Assembly: GCA_965279085.1 (NCBI GenBank)
Contig: OZ257149.1
Span: 1,488,001-1,552,000 of the forward strand
Reading direction: 5' to 3'
DNA length: 64,000 nucleotides
Source of the DNA: UBA7672 sp965279085
GTDB lineage: Bacteria > Pseudomonadota > Alphaproteobacteria > Caulobacterales > Hyphomonadaceae
Translations under genes and position numbers: made by a program
In this document: positions 26,013 to 34,925 of the stretch, in pieces
How the letters are laid out: the number at the start of each line of letters is the position of its first letter
Position numbering within the stretch: the first letter of the stretch is position 1
The notes under the pieces: model-generated
Told to the model about the DNA's origin: nothing
Database searches by the model: none
Seen by the model: only the letters and a program-made list of their open reading frames with translations

Positions 26013-26951
26013 ATGATGGACAAGAAACGCCGACCGCTCGCAGCCTTGCTGGCCTCCGTCACTGCAGCCGTCTTCGCGGCAGTCGCCCCAGCGCACGCGC
26101 AAACCTCGCCCGGCCTGCCGATGTGGGTGATCAAGGACGCGGACACGACGATCTACATGACCGGCACCGTCCACATGCTGCCCGAAGGCGTGAACTGGGG
26201 CAGCGAGAAACTGTCGAACGCGATCAAGGACTCGACCGAGCTGTGGCTCGAACTCCCGATGGGCTCGGATCCGATGAAGTTCGCCGCCGAGGCCGCGCCC
26301 GTCATGATGCGCTACGCCCTCTCGCCCGGTAAGCCACTGTCAAAGATGCTGACGGCGGACGAGAAGAAGATGCTCGACGCCAAGATCGCCAAGTCGGAGA
26401 TGCCGCCCGAAACCGCCATGGTCATCGACATGATGAAACCGTGGTTCGCGACCATGTTGATCGGCATCTCGCCGCTGATGGCCGCCGGGTTCGACGCGGA
26501 AGAAGGCATCGACGTCAAGATCGCCAAGATGGCGGAGGACGATGGCGACGCGATCAAGGGCTTCGAAACGGTCGAGGAACAGTCGAAGATTCTCGCCTCC
26601 GGCACCGAGGAAGAGCAGCTCGAAGCCCTGCGCACCGTCCTGAAGATGACCGACGCGGAGGTCGAGGAGTCGACGAAAAAGAGCGAAGCCGCTTTCGCAG
26701 CGTGGGCGCGAGGCGATGTCAGCGGGCTGGAATCCTACATGACCCTGTCGGCCGAAGATGAAGCTTCGTTCGGCGGCGCCGGCATGGACGCGCTTCTCAA
26801 GAACCGCAACGAGAACTGGGCCGGACAGATCGAAACGATGCTGAAAGGGTCGGGCACGCACTTCATCGCGGTTGGCGCCGGCCATCTCGTCGGGCCCGAC
26901 AGCGTGCAGGAACGCCTGAAGCTGCGGGGCATCAACGCTAAGCGTCACTAG
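26013..26951 (+). CDS. TraB/GumN-family protein, copy 1
   Basis: 312 residues from the ATG at 26013 (GGGG upstream); the next codon is also ATG. The signal peptide ends PAHAQ. The family signature is IYMTGTVHMLPEG, the GxxH element of TraB/GumN proteins. The C-terminal region carries the second conserved block, LLKNRNENWAGQIE, followed by HFIAVGAGHLVGPDSVQERL. Such proteins are thought to be metal-dependent hydrolases, but no substrate is established. It is tandem with a close paralog 18 bases downstream. Confidence 0.85.
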   Translation: MMDKKRRPLAALLASVTAAVFAAVAPAHAQTSPGLPMWVIKDADTTIYMTGTVHMLPEGVNWGSEKLSNAIKDSTELWLELPMGSDPMKFAAEAAPVMMRYALSPGKPLSKMLTADEKKMLDAKIAKSEMPPETAMVIDMMKPWFATMLIGISPLMAAGFDAEEGIDVKIAKMAEDDGDAIKGFETVEEQSKILASGTEEEQLEALRTVLKMTDAEVEESTKKSEAAFAAWARGDVSGLESYMTLSAEDEASFGGAGMDALLKNRNENWAGQIETMLKGSGTHFIAVGAGHLVGPDSVQERLKLRGINAKRH

Positions 26952-26969
26952 GGTCCGCTGGGGGACGAC

Positions 26970-27914
26970 TTGAAACCGATACGCCTTCTCTCGACCTCTC
27001 TCGCCGCCGCCTGGGCGCTCATCGCAGCAGCGATCGCGCCGGCCACGGCCCAACAGCCCGCCGCCTCTCCCCAGCCTTCGGCGGCGGGCAAGGGCCTTCC
27101 CATGTGGGTGATCCGCGACGCGGATTCCGTCGTCTATCTCACCGGCACGATCCACATCCTCCCGAAGGACGTGAGCTGGCGCAGCGACCGTCTCGAAGCC
27201 GCTCTCAAGGAAGCCTCCGATGTCTGGTTCGAACTCGCCGAGTTCGCCGTGCCCGGCGGCCTCAATGCAGCGATCCTTGCCGCCTACGAAGACAAGCTGA
27301 CCTGGGACGGGCCGGCGCTGTCCTCCATGCTGTCGGACGAAGAAGCCGCCCTGCTCAAGGCAGCGATGAAGCGCGCGAAGATGCCGGCCGCCATGGCCGC
27401 ACGGATCGAGACCATGAAGCCGTGGTACGCCGTCTATGCCATCGGCCGCGGCCACGATGTCGGCGGCGACTATGACGAGAACAACGGCATCGACCGTGCG
27501 CTGGCGGGTCTCGCGATCGCGAACGGGGCAAAGATCAAGGGACTGGAGACGCTTGAATTCCAGGTCTCGGACATCTTCGACATGGATGTCGCCTCCCAGC
27601 TGAACGAACTGCGCGCGAGGCTGATTACCGACACCGCCGCGAAGGACCGGGCCGCCCGCGTCGCCGATCTTGCCTACATCAGCTGGGCGCGCGGCGAGAC
27701 CAACCTGATCGAGGCCATGGCCACGATGATGCGCGGCGCGATCGGAACGGACGCCCTGCTGCACGACCGCAACGAGAACTGGGCCGCACAGATCGAAGAG
27801 TTGCTGAAGGGCTCGGGCACATCCTTCATCGCCGTCGGCGCCCTGCATCTCGCCGGCCCCGAAAGCCTGCTCCAGCGCCTGAAACTGCGCGGCATCGAAG
27901 CGACACGGTATTGA
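26970..27914 (+). CDS. TraB/GumN-family protein, copy 2
   Basis: 314 residues starting with TTG at 26970, preceded by GGGGGAC. The signal peptide ends PATAQQ. It carries VYLTGTIHILPKD and the later HDRNENWAAQIEELLKG and FIAVGALHLAGPESLLQRL, colinear with copy 1, so the pair arose by tandem duplication and then diverged. It is probably periplasmic. The following membrane protein starts 18 bases after the stop. Confidence 0.85.
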   Translation: MKPIRLLSTSLAAAWALIAAAIAPATAQQPAASPQPSAAGKGLPMWVIRDADSVVYLTGTIHILPKDVSWRSDRLEAALKEASDVWFELAEFAVPGGLNAAILAAYEDKLTWDGPALSSMLSDEEAALLKAAMKRAKMPAAMAARIETMKPWYAVYAIGRGHDVGGDYDENNGIDRALAGLAIANGAKIKGLETLEFQVSDIFDMDVASQLNELRARLITDTAAKDRAARVADLAYISWARGETNLIEAMATMMRGAIGTDALLHDRNENWAAQIEELLKGSGTSFIAVGALHLAGPESLLQRLKLRGIEATRY

Positions 27915-27931
27915 GAGATGGTGGACCAGCC

Positions 27932-28357
27932 ATGACGCAATCCCGGCTCTCTGCGCGATCAGCGCGCGTCATCGCCACTGTCGGCTTCTGGGCGCTCGTC
28001 GCCATCGCGGCCGTCGTGCGCGATTTGCCCGGACTGCTGATCGCCTATTTCGCTTTCGCATGGCTCACCGTGTTTTCCCTGCTCGCCTGGAGGAGCCAGG
28101 ACGAGTTCGAGCGCGCGGCCCAGAAATTCTCGTGGGTCTTCGGCGGCCTGTTCGGGCTGATGGGCTCGCTCGCCCTCCTGCCCTTCGTCACACAGCCCGG
28201 CATCGCGGCGCCGCTGCTTGAATGGCTCGCCGCCCTGCTCGGCCCGCCAGGCGATGCTGTCGGACCGGCCATGGTGCTCGGCGCGATCTGGATCGTGCTG
28301 GGCCAGCTTGTCGGCTTCCTTGTCTGCTGGGTCGGCTGGCATGTGATGAAGCGGTGA
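27932..28357 (+). CDS. Four-helix membrane protein paired with an XRE regulator
   Basis: 141 residues from the ATG at 27932; a TTG at 27911 that overlaps the previous stop would add seven residues. There are four clear hydrophobic helices (VGFWALVAIAAVV, LIAYFAFAWLTVFSLLAW, GGLFGLMGSLALLPF, LGAIWIVLGQLVGFLVCWVG). A short cytoplasmic loop, RSQDEFERAAQKF, is typical of DUF2178-like membrane proteins that sit next to a small XRE regulator. The regulator follows seven bases downstream. Confidence 0.75.
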   Translation: MTQSRLSARSARVIATVGFWALVAIAAVVRDLPGLLIAYFAFAWLTVFSLLAWRSQDEFERAAQKFSWVFGGLFGLMGSLALLPFVTQPGIAAPLLEWLAALLGPPGDAVGPAMVLGAIWIVLGQLVGFLVCWVGWHVMKR

Positions 28358-28364
28358 GGCGGTA

Positions 28365-28556
28365 ATGAAAAACCGCATCCGCGTCCTCCGCGCCGAACGA
28401 GGCTGGACCCAGGCCGACCTGGCCGAGCGCCTCGACGTCTCGCGCAACTCGGTCAACGCCATCGAGAATGGGAAGTACGACCCGTCTCTCCCGCTCGCCT
28501 TCAGGATCGCCGACGTCTTCGGCCTGACCATCGAACAGATCTTCCAGAAGGACTGA
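28365..28556 (+). CDS. Small XRE-family regulator
   Basis: A 63-residue stand-alone Cro/C1 helix-turn-helix. GWTQADLAERLDVSRNSVNA is the DNA-binding core, and the rest (YDPSLPLAFRIADVFGLTIE) completes the domain with no sensor. GAGGCGG lies just before the ATG. This small XRE type usually accompanies a membrane protein gene of the kind immediately upstream, and probably controls that unit. It is not a clear toxin-antitoxin pair. Confidence 0.85.
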   Translation: MKNRIRVLRAERGWTQADLAERLDVSRNSVNAIENGKYDPSLPLAFRIADVFGLTIEQIFQKD

Positions 28557-28608
28557 CGTATAAGAAACCGTCGCGCGCGACGACTGACTGGAAAACAGGG
28601 GACGCCAG

Positions 28609-30369
28609 ATGAAACACCTTCTCCTCGCCGCAACGATCCTCGCCGCCGGTTGCGTCGCCGCGCCATCGCCCACGCCGCAGAAAGCCGAAGCCGTCCAGGC
28701 CCAGCCCGCAGCCGTCACACCAGCAGGCGACTGGCATGGCGTGTTCGAGGTGCCGCCGAGCATCAAGATGCGCATCGGCCTGCATGTCGACGAGACATCG
28801 CCTGGCGTCTTCACGGGCACCGCCTCCAATCCCGATCAAGGCATCTCGGGCTCGAAGATCGACTCGATCTCGTTCACGGACGGCGTCTTCAGCTTCAAGC
28901 GCAGCACACAGGTCTGGACCGGAAAGTGGGACGCCGCGCAGAAGGCCTGGGTCGGTGAATATTCTTCGCCGATGGGCACGCTGCCGATGGTCTTCCATCC
29001 GGGCGTTCTGCCCGCCCTGCCGCCCAATCCGCCTGTCGCCGGTCTCGATGGGCGCTGGGAGGGCAAGATCCAGGGCATGATGACGCTCGTCGTCCGCGTA
29101 TCCACCGATCCCAACGGCACTGTCGCGGTGATGGATTCGCCGATGCAGAACGCCGCCGGCATGCCAATCCCGACGTTCACGCGCGACGGCTCGACCGTGG
29201 CGTTCGCGATGCCGAGCATCGGCGCGACCTACACCGGAACGCTCTCCCCCGAAGGTGACAGGATCACCGGCACCTTCACGCAGGGCATGGCGATCCCGTT
29301 CGAGCTGAAGTTCGTCTCGAAGGACATGACGCCGGCTGTGATGAAGGCGCGCTCGCAGACGCCGAAGAAGCCTTACCCCTACAAGGAGGTCGATGTCGGC
29401 TACGACAATCCGGCCAATCCGGGCGTCCACATTCCCTGCACGCTCGCCGTGCCCGAAGGCGCCGGCCCGCATCCCGCTGCGCTGCTGCTCACCGGGTCCG
29501 GCGCGCAGGACCGGGACGAGACGTTGTTGGGCCACAAGCCCTTCCTGGTGCTCGCCGATCATCTCACGCGCAAAGGCATCGCCGTCCTTCGCTGCGATGA
29601 CCGCGACTTCGTGAAGCCGCGCACGGACGGCGGCATGGGCTCGCTGGTCGGCGATCTCGTAACTGATGCGAAATCCGCACTCGCCCTGCTGCGCACGCGG
29701 CCCGAGATCGACCCGAAGCGCATCGGCATCATCGGTCACAGCGAGGGCGGCGTCACCGGCCCGCGCGTCGCGGCTGAAGACAAGGATGTCGCCTTCGTCG
29801 TCACGCTGGCCGGCGTTGGCGTCAAAGGCCGCGACGCCTTGCTGGAACAGCGCGTCCTGCTCGCGCAATCCTTCGGCGCAACACCTGAAGTGGTCGCGCA
29901 GACGCGCACCGGCGTGGGCGTGATGTTCGATGCGATGCTGGCCGCGCCCGACAAGGCCGGAGCGAAGGCCGCCGCCGTGAACCTGATGAAAGCCGCCCCG
30001 CCCGTACCCGGCTATCCGGACCTCACCGATGAGACGATCGAAGCCACGGCCGACCAATTCGCATCCGACTATTATCTCGATCTGCTCCGCTACGACCCGT
30101 CGCTCTACGTCCCGAAGGTCACCGTGCCCTTCCTCGCCATCAACGGCTCAAAGGACATCCAGGTGGAGCCCAAGCAGAACCTCGGCGGCTTCAAGGCGCT
30201 GCTTGCAAACAACAAGGACGCGACTTTCGTCGAGCTGCCGAACCTCAACCACCTGTTCCAGACCGCTACGACCGGATCGATCGCCGAATACGGCGACATC
30301 GACGAAACCTTCGCGCCTGCTGCTCTTGAAGTCGTCTCCGACTGGATCGTGAAACGCATGAAACCCTGA
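28609..30369 (+). CDS. Alpha/beta hydrolase lipoprotein with N-terminal beta module
   Basis: 586 residues with a lipoprotein-like N-terminus (lipobox AAGC) and GGGGA before the ATG. Residues about 30-230 form two lipocalin-like beta repeats (WHGVFEVPPSIKMRIGLHV and DGRWEGKIQGMMTLVVRV). The hydrolase domain follows, with HPAALLLTGSGAQDRDE as oxyanion region, GHSEGG carrying Ser378 as nucleophile, and NLNHLFQ near the end for the catalytic His. It resembles bacterial dienelactone/BAAT-like acyl esterases. The second repeat is duplicated as the next gene. Confidence 0.85.
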   Translation: MKHLLLAATILAAGCVAAPSPTPQKAEAVQAQPAAVTPAGDWHGVFEVPPSIKMRIGLHVDETSPGVFTGTASNPDQGISGSKIDSISFTDGVFSFKRSTQVWTGKWDAAQKAWVGEYSSPMGTLPMVFHPGVLPALPPNPPVAGLDGRWEGKIQGMMTLVVRVSTDPNGTVAVMDSPMQNAAGMPIPTFTRDGSTVAFAMPSIGATYTGTLSPEGDRITGTFTQGMAIPFELKFVSKDMTPAVMKARSQTPKKPYPYKEVDVGYDNPANPGVHIPCTLAVPEGAGPHPAALLLTGSGAQDRDETLLGHKPFLVLADHLTRKGIAVLRCDDRDFVKPRTDGGMGSLVGDLVTDAKSALALLRTRPEIDPKRIGIIGHSEGGVTGPRVAAEDKDVAFVVTLAGVGVKGRDALLEQRVLLAQSFGATPEVVAQTRTGVGVMFDAMLAAPDKAGAKAAAVNLMKAAPPVPGYPDLTDETIEATADQFASDYYLDLLRYDPSLYVPKVTVPFLAINGSKDIQVEPKQNLGGFKALLANNKDATFVELPNLNHLFQTATTGSIAEYGDIDETFAPAALEVVSDWIVKRMKP

Positions 30370-30409
30370 ACGCGCCTTCCTCCCCAAAAAAAAGAAAAGG
30401 AACCGCCCG

Positions 30410-30802
30410 ATGAAACGCCTCCTCACCGCTCTCCTGCTCTCCGTCATGCTTGGTGGCGTCGCACATGCACAGAAACCCGACTTCGGCCCCGCCATTCCTT
30501 CACCCGCCGTGCAGGGCCTCGATGGCCGCTGGGAAGGCAGCATCGAAACGCCCGAGGGTTCGCTGCCGGGTGTCTTCCGCGTCGCCACCACGGGCGACAA
30601 GACGACAACGATGATGGACTCGCCCTCGCAGGGCGCGCTCGACATTCCCGGCATCGCCAAGCGCGACGGCAAGGCGATCACGATCGAAGTGCCCATCGTG
30701 CAGGGCGACTTCACCGGCGAGCTTTCCGCCGATGGCGCCCAGATCAAGGGCGTATGGCATCAGGCCGGAATGGAATTCCCGCTCGTCCTGCAGCGCAAGT
30801 AA
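30410..30802 (+). CDS. Stand-alone copy of the hydrolase N-terminal module
   Basis: 130 residues with a signal peptide ending VAHAQ. Its domain (LDGRWEGSIETPEGSLPGVF, then TTMMDSPSQGALDIPG and GEFSA-type strands ending LVLQRK) aligns with residues about 140-240 of the upstream alpha/beta hydrolase, without any catalytic domain. It lies 40 bases after the hydrolase, preceded by an A-rich stretch (AAAAAAAAGAAAAGGAA type) that includes a good ribosome-binding site. Probably a periplasmic binding partner or a relic of domain duplication. Confidence 0.8.
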   Translation: MKRLLTALLLSVMLGGVAHAQKPDFGPAIPSPAVQGLDGRWEGSIETPEGSLPGVFRVATTGDKTTTMMDSPSQGALDIPGIAKRDGKAITIEVPIVQGDFTGELSADGAQIKGVWHQAGMEFPLVLQRK

Positions 30803-30862
30803 GTCGCCACCCGTCCGGCTCCCGTGCTAAGCAGCGCGCTGCACAAGCGTGAGGGTCGGATC

Positions 30863-31801
30863 ATGCGCGCTTTTCTTCTGGCATTGGCGTTTGGCTTCGC
30901 ACCCGGAGCGATTGCGCAAGACTATCAGCCGCCGCGCACAGCAGAGGGGCATCCGGACTTCCAAGATGTCTGGGTGTCGCTGTCGCTGACCGCCACGGAG
31001 CGACCGACGGAGATTCCCATGCTCTCGCCGACGGAGGCTGAGGCGAAGTCCCTCGTCGAGAAGTTCTGGAGCCAGGATCTCGGCGTCGAAGACCCCGACA
31101 TCGCCTTCAGCAATGTGCGCAACCTGAGCATGGTGCGCGGTGAATGGCGGACTTCTCACATCTACGATCCGCCGAGCGGCCGCTTCCCCTACACACCGCT
31201 CGCCGAAAAGCTTTCGGAGGGCAGCGACAGCGGCAAGGGTCGCAACGCCAATCCCGAGGAACGACCGACCTATGAGCGCTGCCTTGCCGGGTTCGGCCAG
31301 CCGCCGCTGCGCATCATTCCGATCGCCACTCCGACGCAGATCGTGCAGACACGCGAAGCGGTCGTATTCTGGACCGAAGACGTGGGTGGCTTCCGGATCG
31401 CATATTTCAACACGCCCGCGCCGCCCGATCACCTGCGTTCCCACAACGGATGGTCAGCTGCACGCTGGGAGGGCGACACGTTGGTGATCGAAACAACCCA
31501 CCTGCGTCCCGAAGACAACCTGCGCGTCGACTGGGGGCGACCCGTTGTCGTGGATGGCGATAGCAAGATCGTCGAACGTTTTACGCGCGTGGCCGCAGAT
31601 GAACTGCTCTACCAGTTCACCGTGGAGGACACCGACCTCTACACCCGTCCCTGGAAAGCGGAATTCTCATTCCGACCGATGAACACCCCTGTCTATGAAT
31701 ATGCCTGTCACGAAGCCAACTACAGCATCGTGAACGTGCTGCTCGCGGGTCGCGTCGCGGACCAGCGTGAGGCAGCGAAGGCTAAGAGGAAGCCGAAATA
31801 G
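30863..31801 (+). CDS. Secreted protein of the three-member paralog family (copy 2)
   Basis: 312 residues from the ATG at 30863 with GAGGG upstream; the signal peptide ends GAIAQ. It is the most divergent of the three copies: YQPPRTAEGHPDFQDVW replaces the PDLQGxW motif, but RCL, QIVQT, WEGDTLVIET and YEYACHEANYSIVNVL are kept. A lysine-rich tail (KAKRKPK) ends it. Function unknown. It is two bases from the convergent usg stop. Confidence 0.8.
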   Translation: MRAFLLALAFGFAPGAIAQDYQPPRTAEGHPDFQDVWVSLSLTATERPTEIPMLSPTEAEAKSLVEKFWSQDLGVEDPDIAFSNVRNLSMVRGEWRTSHIYDPPSGRFPYTPLAEKLSEGSDSGKGRNANPEERPTYERCLAGFGQPPLRIIPIATPTQIVQTREAVVFWTEDVGGFRIAYFNTPAPPDHLRSHNGWSAARWEGDTLVIETTHLRPEDNLRVDWGRPVVVDGDSKIVERFTRVAADELLYQFTVEDTDLYTRPWKAEFSFRPMNTPVYEYACHEANYSIVNVLLAGRVADQREAAKAKRKPK

Positions 31802-31802
31802 T

Positions 31803-32069
31803 TCAGTGCATCCTGATCAGCGCATCGACATGGCGCATGGCCGGCGGCGATAGCGGCTCGCCTGTCGCCACGCGGATCGAATGGATCATCGCATCCACCT
31901 CGCGCCGCCAGTGATCGAGGAAGCTTGCCAGCCGCGGAAAACGAGGCGCTTCATCCAGCGTCTGCCACAGGAATGTCTGCAGCAGCCTTGGATGATCCGG
32001 CATGTAGTAGAGCACCTCGGCCGTGAGCAGCGTCGCGCCGCCAAGCCTGCGTTCGAAATCCGTCGACAT
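31803..32069 (-). CDS. usg: Usg-family protein
   Basis: 88 residues from the ATG at 32069 (GGAGTC upstream). The sequence ATLLTAEVLYYMPDHPRLL followed by WQTLDEAPRFPRLASFLDHW and IHSIRVATG is the Usg signature, common in Alphaproteobacteria. Usg genes were first seen next to tryptophan genes and their biochemical role is not established; here no trp gene is adjacent. Cytoplasmic, single domain. Confidence 0.9.
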   Translation of the reverse strand: MSTDFERRLGGATLLTAEVLYYMPDHPRLLQTFLWQTLDEAPRFPRLASFLDHWRREVDAMIHSIRVATGEPLSPPAMRHVDALIRMH

Positions 32070-32177
32070 CCCGACTCCTTCCAGCCCGCTTATCAAGAGC
32101 GTGGGCCCGCGGAGATGAACGACAATGAAATTTCTGCAGACGGGCTGCTGTTTGGCAGTCGGCGCCTGAAACTGCTG

Positions 32178-33449
32178 CTAGGCGCGCAATCCCTTGATCA
32201 GCGCCTTTGATTTCAGCCCCGGCAGCTTCAGCGCATCCGCCAGCGGCATCGGCCGCCCGGTCAGGTATCCCTGCACCTTTGTAACGCCGACGCGGCGCAG
32301 TGCATCCAGTTCCTGCTCCGTCTCGACGCCCTCGGCGACGATCTGGCTGCCCATCGCGCGACCGAACATTGCCAGCGCGCCGGCCAACGCCTGCCGCCCC
32401 CGATCCCGGTCGATGTTGCGCGTGAGACTCATGTCGAGCTTGATAGTGTCGGGCCGCAGATCGAGCACGTGACGGAAGCTCGAATGCCCCGCCCCCGCAT
32501 CGTCCACCGCCAGTCGGAGCCCGCGATTGCGCAGCGGATGCAGCCGGGCCGCGAGTTCGGTATAGCTCGTCACCGCCGCATGCTCGGTCACTTCCAGCAC
32601 GACGCGTTCCAGCGGCAGCGTGTTGAACAGCGCCTCGAAGTCCGGCGACATGATGGCGGTTGGCGAGAAGTTCACTGCCAGCATAACGTCCTTCGGCAGG
32701 GTATTCAGCGCCTCGAGCGCCTTCCGCGCCAGCGCGACCTCCAGCTGCGGGCCAAGCCCGACTTCGTCCGCTTCGGCGAACCACTGGTCCGGCGTGCGAT
32801 AAGGCTCGCCCTCGAAGCGCGCCAGGCATTCGAACCCTGCGACGGTCTCGTCGTTCAGCCGGTAGATGGGCTGGTAACGCACATGGAAAGACGCCTGCGC
32901 GATCGTCCACTCGATGCGCTCGCGCTTCAGTTCAAGGTCGCGTGCGACTTCCAGCTCTTCATGGATGAAGTCCGCCACGATGGCCGCGAACGCCCGCATG
33001 ATGCGCAGGTCGCGCTCATTGAGCGAAATATTGGGCTTGAAGCTGAAGCAGCAGAACGTCCCGAACACCTGCCCATCGCGCATGCGCAGCGGCACGCTCA
33101 TATGCGCGCCGACCGGCAGCTCCCTCGTCACCGGCATTGCCGCCGCGACCGGATCCAGCGCCGCATCGCACATCAGCTGCGGCATCCGCCCGTCCGCCAC
33201 GCGCTGGCAGAAGCTGTCCTCGAGCGGATCGGACCCGCCTTCCTTCACGGGCGACGCCACCCGCTGGTCGACCTGGCGGAACACCCGCCTGCCGTCGACG
33301 AATTCCGAAACGAAGCCCACATCCATGTCGAGATGCGACCGCACGATCTGCAGCATCCGGCGGATGTGCCCATCCGTCGTCAGCCCATCCTCGTCGAAAC
33401 GTATCGGATCGAACAGGCGGCCATCGCCGCCTTCAGCGCCGTCCAGCAT
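32178..33449 (-). CDS. GAF-EAL cyclic-di-GMP phosphodiesterase
   Basis: 423 residues from the ATG at 33449, preceded by GGAGGG; a GTG four codons earlier is possible. Residues about 25-170 form a GAF sensor domain (LDMDVGFVSEF, FGTFCCFSF). The EAL domain has ECLARF in place of EALLR with the catalytic Glu kept, and VNFSP, VLEVTEH, DDAGAGHSSF, IKLD, VAEGVE and VQGYLTG. All metal and catalytic residues are present, so it should hydrolyse c-di-GMP. Soluble and cytoplasmic. Confidence 0.9.
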   Translation of the reverse strand: MLDGAEGGDGRLFDPIRFDEDGLTTDGHIRRMLQIVRSHLDMDVGFVSEFVDGRRVFRQVDQRVASPVKEGGSDPLEDSFCQRVADGRMPQLMCDAALDPVAAAMPVTRELPVGAHMSVPLRMRDGQVFGTFCCFSFKPNISLNERDLRIMRAFAAIVADFIHEELEVARDLELKRERIEWTIAQASFHVRYQPIYRLNDETVAGFECLARFEGEPYRTPDQWFAEADEVGLGPQLEVALARKALEALNTLPKDVMLAVNFSPTAIMSPDFEALFNTLPLERVVLEVTEHAAVTSYTELAARLHPLRNRGLRLAVDDAGAGHSSFRHVLDLRPDTIKLDMSLTRNIDRDRGRQALAGALAMFGRAMGSQIVAEGVETEQELDALRRVGVTKVQGYLTGRPMPLADALKLPGLKSKALIKGLRA

Positions 33450-33664
33450 GATGCCCTCCACACAATGCCGTTCGGAAGAAAGGCTGCCCTTGGATGCTTA
33501 CCGGCGGGTTTTGACGCCAGCAGAAATCGGCTGGAATCCGCCTGATTTCAGCCATCTCGCCTGACTTTCCCGTCATGGAACCCGCCATCGAACGTCGCCG
33601 TTGTAAGGACGGAACGTGTTTTTGGGCGTGATGAATTTCTGCTTTACCAGGATTGGAAGCGAGC

Positions 33665-34201
33665 ATGTTTCGCCGTTGGCGACGCATTGACCAGCCGGGA
33701 CTTGAACTGGCGCGCATCGACATCGAGAAGCACGGCGTCACCGTGTCCTCGACGCTGGTGGATGCCGGCCCGCCGCATCCCTTCTCGCTACGTTACATCT
33801 GGACGCTGACGCCGCAGTGGCGAACGCGCACGCTGCGCATAGAGCACATGAACGGCGATGACCGCTGGCTCACCATCGACCGCGCCGGCGATTCAAGCTG
33901 GAAGCTGGACAACAAGCACACGCCGCATCTCGACGGATGCGACGAACTCGATCTTTCCGCGACGCCGTTTTGCAATTCGCTCGCCATGAAACGACTGGGC
34001 AATAGCGGCGCGTTGACCGCCGCCTACATTTCCGCCGAGGACCTGTCAGTACGGCCCTCTCGCCAGCGCTATGAGAAGATCAGCGACCGGCACTGGGTCT
34101 ATCACGATCTCGGCGTGGCGGATGGCTTCATCGCCAACCTGATGCTCGACGGATGCGGCCTGGTGAGAACCTACGAAGGCCTGTTCGAGACCATCGAGTA
34201 A
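33665..34201 (+). CDS. Putative glycolipid-binding protein
   Basis: 178 residues from the ATG at 33665; TTG at 33653 would add four. The sequence resembles the putative glycolipid-binding domain (DUF1089/Glycolipid_bind): FSLRYIWTLTPQWRTRTLRIE, WLTIDRAGDSSWKLDN and LDGCDELDLSATPFCNSL are recognisable blocks. It has no signal peptide. The ligand is unknown. The family is common beside regulators and lipid enzymes, but its neighbours here are not informative. Confidence 0.8.
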   Translation: MFRRWRRIDQPGLELARIDIEKHGVTVSSTLVDAGPPHPFSLRYIWTLTPQWRTRTLRIEHMNGDDRWLTIDRAGDSSWKLDNKHTPHLDGCDELDLSATPFCNSLAMKRLGNSGALTAAYISAEDLSVRPSRQRYEKISDRHWVYHDLGVADGFIANLMLDGCGLVRTYEGLFETIE

Positions 34202-34206
34202 CCGGC

Positions 34207-34569
34207 CTAAGCCGCCATCCCCGCCTTGATCTTCTCGGCCTCGGCCGTCCACACGCGCACGCCGACGCGCCGCCCGGCCTTCGCCTGGATATCGGCCAGT
34301 CCTTTCGCCGCCTCATACGCCGCAGCGTAGGCCCCGGCCCGCTTCGACGCCGCGAGCTTGAGCCGCAGCTTCGCCTGCGCAACGCCCGTCGGCGCGCTGA
34401 CAATCTGCGGAACAGGCGGGGCGATCGGCGCAACCGCCTTCGCCAGCGCAGCCTCGGCCTTCACCTCGGTAACCGTCGGCGCGGCAGCCTTCACAGCGAC
34501 CTGCGCGGCCACGGCTGATTTCGCCGCGTCCTTCTTCTTCCCGCCACCGAGAAACGAAAACAGTCCCAT
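34207..34569 (-). CDS. Alanine-rich hypothetical protein
   Basis: 120 residues from the ATG at 34569 with AGGG upstream. It begins MGLFSFLGGGKKKDAAK, is alanine- and lysine-rich through the middle, and ends in a helix (WTAEAEKIKAGMAA). It looks partly disordered with helical segments, and has no cysteines and no signal peptide. I recognise no family. Confidence 0.55.
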   Translation of the reverse strand: MGLFSFLGGGKKKDAAKSAVAAQVAVKAAAPTVTEVKAEAALAKAVAPIAPPVPQIVSAPTGVAQAKLRLKLAASKRAGAYAAAYEAAKGLADIQAKAGRRVGVRVWTAEAEKIKAGMAA

Positions 34570-34763
34570 CGTCAGCCCTCGATATGTCAGCGCCCAAACC
34601 ACGCCCCGCCCGCATCGGGCGTCAGGAACACCTGCCCGGCGCAAGACGGAACGCGCGCGACACTAACCGCGCCCCGCCGCCACACAGCCCGGACGCCACG
34701 GCAGGCCAGTGGAAAAAACCCACGGCGCCCGATTCCCGATCAGTCCGCGCGCAAACCTTCGGC

Positions 34764-34854
34764 GCCTTCGTGCCCTTCGTGATCCCTTCGTGCCTTCGTG
34801 TTTCGTTTGAAGGTCCAACACAAAGGACACCAAGGGATCACGAAGAGCACAAAG
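34764..34854. repeat. Imperfect inverted repeat with direct CCTTCGTG units
   Basis: The left arm 34765-34803 contains CCTTCGTG-type units in direct order. The right arm 34817-34854 is its imperfect reverse complement (GGGATCACGAAG pairing with CTTCGTGATCCC is perfect for 12 bases). It fills most of the 356-base gap 34570-34925, which has no gene I can support. Confidence 0.75.
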
Positions 34855-34925
34855 TGCATGGACCACGAAAGCAGCGCGGCCACGCAGCATCCGCCGCATG
34901 GCCGCTCTTTCGTCTTCGATGAAGC

